Below, piece after piece: positions 21,936-32,300 of a stretch of 64,000 bases of DNA. The stretch's first letter is position 1. Each line of letters opens with the position of its first letter. Origin of the DNA: Paratinospora sagittata. Lineage: Eukaryota; Streptophyta; Magnoliopsida; Ranunculales; Menispermaceae. Position numbers and translations under genes: made by a program. The notes beneath the pieces are model-generated. The model had not been told where the DNA came from. It searched no databases and saw only the letters and a list, made by a program, of their open reading frames with translations. The stretch spans positions 9,668,501-9,732,500 of the forward strand of contig CM069607.1 in NCBI GenBank assembly GCA_035771175.1, read 5' to 3'.

Positions 21936-23519
21936 TCATGTCCTTCTATAATCGCCTATGGCAGTTCTTCTTCAAATGACATTGGGTCAACCCCAACAGG
22001 TGTACTTGTGTCGAATAACACAAAAGGATCTTGATGTGAGGTTGACGCGTGAACATCCGAAAATGAATAAGGGGCAATGGTAGGGGTAATGGGACTCTGG
22101 TGAAATGTGGACGATGGTTCTTCTGTAGTTCCCACCCTCAACAGATGCTCCAGGTGCGTCGTTTGCAATGTAGTCATTGAAGTCTGTTCAATCTCCATCA
22201 GGGAAGATACGTCATTAGTCTGATTGTGCAAGTGGACCTGAGCTAAGTTGGAAGCCTGAAATTTTTTTTACCTAAGTTAAATTAAAAGACAATTAAAAAT
22301 AATTTAAAAAATATAAGAAGCAAAATGCATGTTCTCACCAAGTAGTTGATAGTTGCTCCACTTACGGTCATATACTTTCTCGTTTCTGACCGTTACCATA
22401 CCATGTACGGCTCATAATAATCGAGGAAAGAAGACGCATGACCCAGATAGGCTTTTACCTCTGCCAAGTTTTCTTCCCGTTCCTCCCATTGAGAAACATA
22501 CTCTTTATGGACCACCAGCCAATTAGCATTAGCCTGTCCTCTTATGTCGTAATCATGAAGATCGATTATGACAGTACTCAGGTAATTCATTAATTAATTT
22601 ATCTGAGTATGGTGTCCATATCACCTAAATAACCGTATACTAGTGTCAGTGGTGATATGCAGCAAAATTATAATAAGTTAACCATGATCATCAATTCTTC
22701 AATGAATTTTACCAGTTGAGGAGTTTGTGTGTCCAAAATCTCTTAATATTTATGCAAGACATGCATTGGGACCTGGGTGGTAACGAGAACGTTTCTCCAT
22801 CTACAAAACAAATAGAGAAATAATTCAATGATATAAATATATAATGTTATATTTATAACGCGAAAAATAATGGCTACTTTTAATTTACCTATATCCTAAT
22901 GGAGGTGGCAGCAATAGATGTGCATGCGCCCAGCTGGATCAGCATGAGTATTGTCAAGCCTTTGTGGAGCTAAAAATGGAAATCGGTCCCATGCCTACAA
23001 TTGCAATAGAATAAGGGCCTTTGAGACACCTTACTTCTCAAAATCTACCGCACGACATATTTGATGATATAGCCATGCCAAGGTCGCAGTCCCCCACGCG
23101 TAAGTGCCAGCCATGTCAAAATCCGCAAGCAAAGGTAGGAAGCACAGATGTACCAAGTTGTTTGATTGGTCTAAGAATAAGCATCCCCCAATTAGTTGCA
23201 TGATGTACTCTCGTTCATACCTTTCAATCTGAATCTCCGTGGCATGCTCGGGCAATGGTGGCACTCTATTTCTAAGTGTGGACAACTTCAGTCTACCCCC
23301 ACGTCGATCATTCCCTTGTGGGGTGAATCTAAGAACCTTAAGACAGACCTTATCATAGTCTATGTCGGTCGATCTACTCACAGGGAGACCATCAATTGGC
23401 AGACCGAATTGAATCTCCACATCTTGTAGAGTGATGGTCGCGTCACCCATTGCCAAGTGTAATGTATGGGTCTCTTGTCACAATCGCTCAATGAAAGTTG
23501 TGATCAGATGCTAATAAAA

Positions 23520-24609
23520 TGGCATACTAGGTTTTGATTCAATAGAATGGTTCTTGTATATCAAAAGAATGTTTTATTTCAAAATTAGGAACCTATAGCG
23601 TGTTATCATGTATGATAGTCTGCTATCAAGCTATTGCCAAAAATTGAAGTTTTTGTAAATAGGGGCAATAACGCGCTATCATCCCTATCGCAGAGTCCAA
23701 AAATTTGGAACTCTCAGTCTTTTTAGGATATCGAGCACACTAGCCTGCTATAGCCCAATATCGCACTAAATGAATAGTGAGATAACGCGCTATCATTGGC
23801 AGAGACAGAAAATTAATTTTTCTGATGAGAAAAACGTGGGACTTTCACATGCTCAGATTTTTCTATTCCTTGCACAGTTTTGTCAGTCTATCTTAACTGA
23901 AACATTCTACACTAACACCTGAATGATTTTCATTGTCTCGCACGCCCAAAACAACTTTAGAGAGTTCTTGAACTGCAAGTGCTCATTTTATAAAACATTC
24001 ATTCTCTATTTTTCAAAACAACACTATACACGTGTTTGCAAGTTAGTCTAAGCTTTCTAAAGACTGTTTCAAGGGAAGAAAATCGTGATTCTTGCTTTGC
24101 ACAAACAAGGTTTCAAATTGAATCAAAAGTGCAAATTGTTTTGAAGATAACCTTATTGTTCAGCAAGTTCTTCATTTTTACTCTCTTGTGTTGAGATTTC
24201 CAGAGGCTACCCATTGCATTGTACTGTAAGTATATGAAGTGTTCTTGATAAGGGAACATCTTCAAAAGTTGTATTCATTTTCCAGCAAGTGTTGTAAGTG
24301 ACTGAGGTCACAAGTGAGAAAGAGTTGAGTAATTAGGCTCTAGTAAAGGTTGACTTACACCTGTGACGTGTTGTAACCGGTTTGATCCTCACCTTTGAAG
24401 TAGGATCCGTTAGTGGAGGTTTGGGAAAATCTTGATTGGGGAGATCATGTCGGGACGTAGGTCGCTAGTACCGAACCACGTTAAATACGGTGTGCTTTAA
24501 TTTATGCTATTGTACTTTACTTACTTTATTTTTTATTTATTCCTGAAAGGTTAAAAAATTGCAACTCGTCCAATTCACTCCCCTCTTGGATGTTTATTCT
24601 GGGCCAACA
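23520..24609 (+). mobile_element. Copia (SIRE-like) LTR remnant
   Basis: The 3' end reads GAACCACGTTAAATACGG, a T-rich stretch, CCAATTCACTCCCCTCTTGG and finally GGGCCAACA, the style of ending typical of SIRE/Maximus copia LTRs. The 5' half shares the ATARCGCGCTAT palindrome cluster with 18338-18735. The 3' end abuts a satellite unit; the 5' limit is where the PMD frame ends. No internal region is attached. Confidence 0.62.
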
Positions 24610-25201
24610 TGGGAGAGGGGTTCCATCAGTTTTGGGGGTTCTTGGAACTCGCTCCAAGTGTCGGACAAAAAAAAACCCGACGGATTGGTCCCAGTTGCCT
24701 CAAACGCGTTTTCTACGTGTTTTTAATTTATTTGAACTAAAAGTTTCGGTTAGTGGGTGAAAAATTCACAGGGGCATGGGAGCGGGGTTTCGGGGGTCCC
24801 TGAGAGGGTATTGGGACTCTCTCCAGGTATCGGTCGAGAAAAAAACCCGGTGGATTGGCCGCGATTGACTCAAAATTGTTTTATAAGTCGATTTAGTTCA
24901 TTTGAACTAAAAGTTTCGGTTGGGGGGACTGGGGCATGAGAGTAGGGTTCCGTCGGTTCCGGGGCTCTGTGGGAGGGTATTGGCACTCGCTCTAAGTGTC
25001 GATTGGGAAAAAAACAACGTGGATTAGCCACGGTTGACTTAAAAGTTTTTTCTAAGTCAATTTAGTTAATTTAAACTAAAACTATCGGTTAGGGGGGTGA
25101 AAAATTCACCGGGGCATGGGAGCGGGGTTTCATCGGTTCTAGGAGTCCTTGGGAGGATATTGAGACTCGCTCCAAGTGGCGGTCAGAAAGAAAACACCGT
25201 G

Positions 25202-25838
25202 TGTCACACCCAAGTACACAGCACACCGCAGTGTCTAGTACCCCCGGGATGTGATGGGTACGCATACCCCAGCCGTTATATACCACATAATATTGTCACA
25301 TCCTAGTACACAGCACACCGCAACGTCTAGTACCCCCGGGATCATTTGTCCACACTATTCACTATTAATGAATAGTGCAGGGCCTCCCCCAGAGTCGAAC
25401 TCACAACCTTATATCGTTTAATTTCGAACTCTGAGTAGCCACTTCTCATTCTTCTCTCTGCCCGTTCTTCCTTTCTTTTTCGTTCCAGCAACTTCTTTCG
25501 TTCGTTTAATTTAATTTTTTTTTTTTATCTTTCCATATGAGTACTGTTCACAGTACTGTTTGGTGAACAGTACCCGCAAGTGAACAGTAATCTATTTTTA
25601 TTTTATTTTTTTCTTACTTCATTCCTCATCTTCTTCTTCTATACACTCAATCCATATGAGACATACACGTGTCGTAAATCAATTTCTATTTCAAATCACA
25701 TTCCGAACTGACTTTTGACATTTTCAAGTTCATTTGGCACATGTACACATAACTTTAAATGTACTTATACGTGTATTATACATCTCGATATACGCATACT
25801 TTAACGTATATATTTAAATAAAATTACGGGGTGTTACA
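25202..25838. mobile_element. Solo LTR, 637 bp, inserted in the satellite
   Basis: TGTCACACCC...GGGGTGTTACA. Flanks are CCGTG (25197-25201) and CCGTT (25839-25843), a 5-bp duplication with one mismatch, and removing it restores the satellite sequence. Inside, GCACACCGCARYGTCTAGTA recurs twice (25221 and 25309 regions), and TGAACAGT/ACTGTTCA occurs three times (25543-25588). Confidence 0.82.
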
Positions 25839-25878
25839 CCGTTGATTAGTTATGGTATAAGAATTTCTTACTTTAAAA

Positions 25879-25914
<36 letters not shown>

Positions 25915-27351
25915 TTGAAGGCGTCTTCCTAAAAGACGCGTTTAGTTTATTTGAACTAAAACTTTCGGTTGAGGGATGAAAAATTTACATGGCCATGGAA
26001 ACGAGGTTTCGTCTGTTCTGGGGGTCCCTAGGAAGGTATTGAGACTCGCTTCAAGTGTCGATTGGGAAAAAAACCCAATGGATTGGCCGCGATTGACTCA
26101 AAAGTCTTTTTTAAGTGTTTTTAATTAATTTGACTAAAACTTCGGGTTGGGGGGTGAAAAATTCACCAGGGCATGGGAGCGGGGTTCCGTCAGTTTTGGG
26201 GGTCCTTGGGAGGGTATTGGGACTCGCTCCAAGTGTCGGTCGGGAAAAAAACCCGGTGGATTGGCCGCGGTTGACTCAAAACTATTTTCTAAGTCTATTT
26301 AGTTCATTTGAACTAAAAGTTCCGGCTGGGGGGTGAAAAATTCACCGGAGCATGGGAACGGGGTTTCGTTGGTTCCGGGGGTTCTTGGAACACTCTCCAA
26401 GTATCAGACCAAAAAAAACCCGGCGGATTGGTCTCGGTTGCCTCAAATGCGTTTTCTAAGTGTTTTTAATTAATTTGAACTAAAAGTTCTGGTTGGGGGG
26501 TGAAAAATTCACCAAAGCATGGGAGTGGGGTTCCGTCAGTTCTGGGGGTTCGTGGGAGGGTATTGTGACTCGCTCCAAATGTTAGACGAAAAAAAAACCC
26601 GGCGGATTGGTCCTGGTTGCCTCAAACGCATTTTCTAAGTGTTTTTAATTAATTTTAAACTAAAACTTCCGGTTGCGGGTGAAAAATTCACCGAGGCATG
26701 AGAGCGGGGTTCTGTCGATTCTGGGGGTTCTTGGGAGGGTATTGAGACTCGCTCAAAGTGTCGGACGAAAACAAAACCCGGCGGATTGGTCCTGGTTGCC
26801 TCAAACGCGTTTTCTAAGTGTTTTTAATTAATTTGAACTAAAACTTTCGGTTGAAGGGTAAAAAATTCAGAGGGGCATGGCAGCGAGGTTCCATCTGTCC
26901 CGAGGGTCCATGGGAGGGTATTGGGACTTGCGCTCCAAGTGTTGGTCGGAAAACAAAACCCGGTGAATTGGCCGCAGTTGACTCAAACCTGTTTTCTAAG
27001 TCGATTTAGCTCATTTGAACTAAAAGTTCTGGTTGGGGGATAAAAAATTCAACGGGGCATTGAACCGGGGTTATGTCTGTTCCGAGGGTCCGTGGGAGGG
27101 TATTGGGACTCACTCCAAGTGTCGGTTGGGAAAAAAAACAACGTGGATTAACCGCGGTTGACTCAAAAGTTTTTCCTATGTCAATTTAGTTAATTTAAAC
27201 TAAAACTTCCGGTTAGGGAATGAAAATTCACCGGGGCATGAGAGCGGGGTTTCATCGGTTCCAGGGGTCCTTGGGAGGATATTGAGACTTGCTCGAAGTG
27301 GCGGTCGGGAGGAAAACATCGTATATTGGCTGTAGTATAAGAATTTCTTAC

Positions 27352-27355
<4 letters not shown>

Positions 27356-27429
<74 letters not shown>
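27356..27429. repeat. (TA)n microsatellite
   Basis: About 36 TA units inside the satellite array, at the second higher-order junction. Confidence 0.95.
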
Positions 27430-27432
<3 letters not shown>

Positions 27433-28499
27433 TTGAAGGCGTCTTCCTAAAAGACGCGTTTAATTCATTTGAACTGAAACTTCCGGTTGCGGGGTGAAAA
27501 ATTCACCGGGACATGGGAGCGGGGTTTCGTCGGTTCTAAGGGTTCCTGGAAAGGTATTGAGACTAGCTCCAAGTGTCGATTGGGAAAAAAACCCAATGGA
27601 TTGGTCACGGTTGACTCAAAAAGTTTTTTCTAAGTGTTTTTTAATTAATTTGAACTAAAACTTTCGGTTTGAGGGTGAAAAATTCACCAGGGCATGAGAG
27701 CGGGGTTCCGTCGGTTCTAGGGTCCTTGGGAGGGTATTGGGACTCTCTCCAAGCGTCGGTCGAAAAATAAAACTCGGTGGATTGGTCGCGGTTGACTCAA
27801 AACAGTTTCTAAGTTGATTTAGTTCATTTGAACTAAAAGTTCTGGTTGGGGGTGAAAAATTCACCGGGGAATGGGAACGGGGTTTTGTCGGTTCCAGGAT
27901 TTCTTGGGACTTGCTCCAAGTTTCGGACGAAAAAAAAACCTAGCAGATTGGTCCTGGTTGCCTCAAACGCGTTTTCTAAGTGTTTTTAATTAATTTGACT
28001 AAAAGTTCTGGTTGGGGGTCAAAAATTCACCGGGGCGTAGGAGTGGGGTTCCGGGGGTTCGTGGAGGGTATTGAGACTCACTCCAAGTGTCGGACGAAAA
28101 ATAAACCCGGCGGATTGGTCCCGGGTTCCTCAAACACGTTTTTTAAGTGTTTTTAATTAATTTGAACTAAAACTTCTGGCTGGGGGGTGAAAAATTCACC
28201 AGAGGATGGGCGGGGGGTTCCGTCGGTTCCATGGGTCTGTGGGAAGGTATTGGGAGTCGCTCCAAGTATTGGTTAGGAAGAAACACCTTGTATTGGCCGC
28301 GGTTGACTCAAAAGTTTTTTCTAAGTCAATTTAGTTAATTTAAACTAAAACTTTCAGTTGGGGGATGAAAAAATTACCCGGACATGGGAGCAAGGTTTAA
28401 TCGATTCCAGGGGTCCTTTGGAGGATATTGAGAGACTCATTTTAAGTGGCGGTCGGAAAGAAAATACCGTATATTGGCTGTGGTATAAGAATTTCTTAC

Positions 28500-28737
28500 T
28501 TTTAATATATATATATATATGAGTTGAAGGCGTTTCCTAATAGACATCTTTAGTTCAAATCTAATTTGAACGAAAGACGTTTTTCAAAGAGACGCCTTCA
28601 ATGTGGCAAAAAAAAAAAAAATGAATCAACGCTTAGGTGGACAAATTACTGTTTGAAAGTTAGGTGTATGGGTCATAATTTTAAAAAATTTGGTATTAAC
28701 CTCATAATTTTAATTAGGCTAATTAAGTCAAATGTCC
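28500..28737. repeat. Right terminal inverted repeat of the MULE-like element
   Basis: Counterpart of 18095-18312 in inverse orientation, running from the (TA)n run through AGACGCCTTCA, the A-rich run and ATGGGTCATAATTTT to TAATTAGGCTAATTAAGTCA and the 11-bp repeat. Confidence 0.82.
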
Positions 28738-28748
28738 GTGTTGCGACG

Positions 28749-29274
28749 CCCTTTAGTGGCAACATGAACTCATTTGTCCTTTTCTCCCTCTGTTTGGTGT
28801 TTGTTTATTTATCCTTTCTTTCTTATTAGTAAAACATAAAAACGGGCGTCCGTAGTGAGTGAATTTGGTTGTTGTTATAAGGTGAGGATCTATAGGCGCG
28901 TTTTAGGCAATCGATTAGAATTTTAAATGGAGGAACCACTCCGCCCGCCAACCATTGGATTTGAACCTGGCTAGGATTTTGCCTGGTAGCACCAAAGGTT
29001 AGCATCAGCATCACATTAACCACCCAATCAGACTGTTTTGTATATAGTTCTATTAGATTACGTGGTTACCCCCGAAATAAGATGTAATTTTCAATATCAA
29101 AAAAAGGAAAATAGTTGGCTTACTTTCCATTGTTTCTTTTCCAATTTTGTCCGTAAGTTCGTCGTATCTTTAACAGATTTTCTTCTTCAAGAGAATCTCT
29201 AGTCTACTATCGCAATCAACACGATTCATACTCGTACCTACGTCTGGCCATACGATATACTTTCTCCTCTTAAC
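28749..29274. other. Upstream of the tryptophan synthase gene; possible SINE remnant
   Basis: No protein gene. The minus strand of about 28925-29030 contains GGTTCAAATCC, a good RNA polymerase III box B, after GGTTAATGTGATGCTGATGC, so this may be a fragment of another tRNA-derived SINE. No tail or target duplication is visible. Confidence 0.35.
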
Positions 29275-29284
29275 TATAAAATAA
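29275..29284 (+). promoter_or_regulatory. Putative TATA box of TSA
   Basis: TATAAAATAA 79-88 bp upstream of the ATG at 29363, a reasonable distance for a short plant leader. No experimental start is known. Confidence 0.45.
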
Positions 29285-29362
29285 AACTGCGTTTTGAACG
29301 TCGCTACAGACAACAAAACAGAGCTTCCTTCCTTCCTTCCATTTGTTTGCGTTTGAACGACA

Positions 29363-32300
29363 ATGGCGATTTCACTGAAAACCACTTGCTTTCTGCAATC
29401 AAAGATATCTCAGAATAATAATCGTTTTCTTCGTCTTCCAACGCAGAAATCTACGCTTTCCTACAAGCCTCTCAGGCCAATGGCTTCTCTCACTGCTTCT
29501 CCGACACTCGGACTCTCCGAAACCTTCACCAGATTGAAACAACAAGGCAAAGTAATCTTTACTACATTAGTTTTTTCACCAGTTTTAAATGTTTCTCAAG
29601 GATTAAGCTTTCTTATATTTGCAAAGATTGAGATCTTGTGGTTGTTCTGCTGTTAAGGTGTACAAAAATGAAATCTTAGCGGGACATGCGATTTTGCTTG
29701 GAAAATTTTAACAGTAGTTTGTCCACTTATATCTTTTCTACTCAACTTCTTATATTTCTTTAGGCATGATTTTCTTTTGTATCTTTGAGTGTTGTAGTAT
29801 TGAGTTGAAACACAGGAAATCAATAAGATAGAACTACTGACACTTGGGAAAATTTATTTGAAAATGCAAAAAGCATGATACTGAATGGCCAAACCAGAAA
29901 CATCTTCAATTAGCAAAGTTCCCAAAGCTTCCAAGTTTTTCAGGTTAAATTTATCTCACTGAAATTGCAAGGTACAAGAAGATTCCACTTTAGTTCTACT
30001 AATGCCTTAGAATATTATATTTCTTTATATTGTTTTAGGAAATCTAAAAATTTCAAAAATCTGATTTATTCCCTTGTTCTGATTGATGGTTGTGCATCTT
30101 ATAGTTACTTAGATGTGCCTATAGATCCAACTACAAGAGATCGGCTAAATGTATCGACTTCGTCTACTTTACTCTATCAAGGGATAAGTTAACATTAACG
30201 TTAATATTATGTTAGGGCTTCCTCTGCCTCTATCTTTACCATAGATTGTTAATAAGTCACTTTTCCTAACAGACACATACAATTTTCAAAGGTCACATAT
30301 GTGTCAAAACCACCTTAGTTAGTTGTCCGTCATTTTATCTCCAATTGGGGCTACTCTTATCATTTCTTGAATATGTTCTCTTATAATTTTATTTTTCAAT
30401 CTTTGATCACATATCCATTTTAACATTCACATTTTGCACACAAACATGATATTAAAAAAAAATTTGGATTCATTGTTGACTACTTTTCCAATGATCTCAT
30501 TTCAATTTAAAACGAGCTATTCCTTGTTTGATTTGATGAGATGGTGAAATGCAATCTCAAATTGGCTTTGACAGTAGCATCTTGAGTAAGTCCTTCGAGT
30601 CCCTGTAGCAGGGTCCTTCCCCATTTGCACCTTTTTTTCTTCTCTAAAATCCAGTTTTATTTTATTTCTTTATTTTTTTTTGTCTACATGAAGATTGCTC
30701 TTATCCCCTACATTACTGCTGGCGATCCTGATTTATCAACAACAGCAGAAGCACTGAAAATCCTAGATTCTTGTGGGTCAGACATAATTGAATTGGGTAT
30801 ACCATATTCTGATCCTTTGGCAGATGGCCCAGTTATCCAGGTTTGACGATTTGACTAGTGTCCATTTCCTTATTCTGTTATCTGTTTCTCCTTTTTTGCA
30901 TTACCATTCTTAGGCTTCTGTTTTGTGCCATTTGTAGGCTGCAGCCACACGTGCCTTAGGAAGAGGTGTCAATTTTGATGCAATCATTTCTATGTTAAAG
31001 GAGGTAGAACAGTTATTAACTCTCTCTCTCTCTCTCTCTTAGTGGCTGGCCATGTTAATGTCGTAATGTGCATTTGACACCCCCATAGTATCAAAATGGG
31101 GATTAGATGCACAATGGATTGCATAGTTGGTCCAACCCAACTTTGTGGGTGGCCATACGTGGCTCTTGATTTGATGACATTTAAGTGTTCCAGATAGATT
31201 TAACTTGAGAAGTTCATGTTTTTCCGTTTCACGAACTGTTAGATGTGGAGTAAGCGTCTTTCGTCTTCAATTTAAATTGTTTTGTTATAAAATTCTAACA
31301 TCAGAATTTCATCATTGACTGAGCAGGTTGTCCCAAACCTATCTTGTCCAGTATCACTATTTTCATATTACAACCCTATACTTAGGCGTGGGGTTGAGAA
31401 GTTCATGGCTACTATAAAAGATATTGGCATACATGGTAATGTATAATTTCCTCATATTTATGATGTTGGTTGGGTAACTTGGCTGCACATTATCTATTGA
31501 TTACCTTTTGATAAAACCACTGGATTTATGATCTTTATTTGTTTGCTTAACATCAATAGATAGCACCACTCAGTTGCACACAACTGTAAAAGATATAGGC
31601 ATACTAGCTAGTGGTTATCTTTGATGCTATTTGTTTGCCCCTCCACTGACTAACACCATTGATTTTAGAGGGCTGTAAATTTTAATTCTTTGGATTGTGA
31701 ATGTTTTGAGTCATTGTTGACCAAATAGTATTTTCCTGCAACTTAGAGAGGACTATTTATTTTGGAGTGCTGATCTTCATCTTCAGTTTCCATGTTGTTT
31801 ATGATTATAAAGCAATGTGTAATAGGGATTTCAAGATCATGTTATGTTTCCTCCATGTGATTACTCCCATGATTCTTCTCTATATGCTTTCTACCTTGCT
31901 GCAAAGAAATTGAGTATTCTGCTTTAACCCGGGGAAAGAAATTAATATTTATCATTTTTGTTGCCTAGGATTGGAGGATTATATTTTCATTTCTTAGTTC
32001 TTTCCATGGCGGTAAAAGCACTTAATTGGAGAAGGAATGAGGCTATAGTTCTAAAACCTTTTTGTTTGTAGAGTTTCCTTTAATAATTGTTTTCATCTAA
32101 GGATAAATATTGAAGCAGTGTTAAACCTTTGAGATGCTGTGAAGTCACTTTAATGGGATTGTAACATAAACTTGGACACATACTATATTCTCCAAATTCA
32201 AGGTCTAGTGACATTGGCTAGCATCTTGTAAGGGTGTCATGATACAATTTGCTGGTGGTGTTAGAAGAATCAGCATTAAGCTGAAAGTTGATGCGAGCTA

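Larger units (their letters stand above)
20300..23508 (-). pseudogene. Plant mobile domain (PMD) gene, decayed and interrupted by a solo LTR
   Basis: The minus strand reads a PMD (aminotransferase-like, MAIN/MAIL type) protein: LITTFIER, then ETHTLHL, GDATITLQDVEIQFGLPIDG, the conserved YIMQLIGGCLFLDQSNNLVH block and AWLYHQICRA (23508-23031). A second exon holds RGQANANWLVVHKEYVSQWEE (22590-22393), then a Ser/Thr/Pro-rich tail (22231-21956). A last segment has PMPEAITETHDEPSD and a terminal WPICGTD before a stop (about 20480-20302). In-frame TGA codons occur in the ER-L-stop-QETH context and before RKWPICGTD; both fit CGA-to-TGA change. The tail is split by the LTR at 20578-21935 and the N terminus is cut at the LTR near 23510. 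PMD proteins act in nuclear silencing and meristem maintenance when cellular; here it is transposon cargo. Confidence 0.8.
24610..28499. repeat. Satellite array, right, about 18 units with higher-order structure
   Basis: Inverse orientation to the left array. CGCTCCAAGTGTCGG phase markers recur at spacings of 167-180 bp: 24652, 24821, 24991, 25171, 26051, 26228, 26396, 26574, 26754, 26934, 27114, 27294, 27568, 27748, 27915, 28082, 28261 and 28441. Shorter units lack the GGGAGGGTATTG segment. Three times (about 25860, 27335, 28487) the array reads ATAAGAATTTCTTACTTT, then a (TA)n run, then GAGTTGAAGGCGT, giving a higher-order period of roughly 1.1-1.5 kb. A 637-bp solo LTR interrupts it at 25202. 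Confidence 0.92.
18095..28737. mobile_element. 10.6-kb Mutator-like element carrying a PMD gene and satellite-filled ends
   Basis: The segment is bounded by an identical 11-bp direct repeat, GTGTTGCGACG, at 18084-18094 and 28738-28748. This fits the 8-11 bp target duplications of Mutator-like elements. Its ends are inverted: from GACTTGATTAGG inward at the left, and GACTTAATTAG read inward from the right, matching for about 200 bp. Inside each end lies an array of about 180-bp tandem units, inverted between ends (8 left, 18 right). The interior holds a minus-strand PMD pseudogene but no transposase, so the element is non-autonomous. Three LTR-derived segments are nested within it and another LTR fragment interrupts the left end. 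The MULE assignment rests on duplication length and long inverted ends and is an inference. Confidence 0.72.

Noticed and set aside
18084..28748. Reading the 10.6-kb segment as an LTR retrotransposon
   Set aside because: Its ends are inverted, not direct, the flanking repeat is 11 bp rather than 4-6 bp, and no gag or pol sequence is present; the LTR ends inside it belong to nested insertions.
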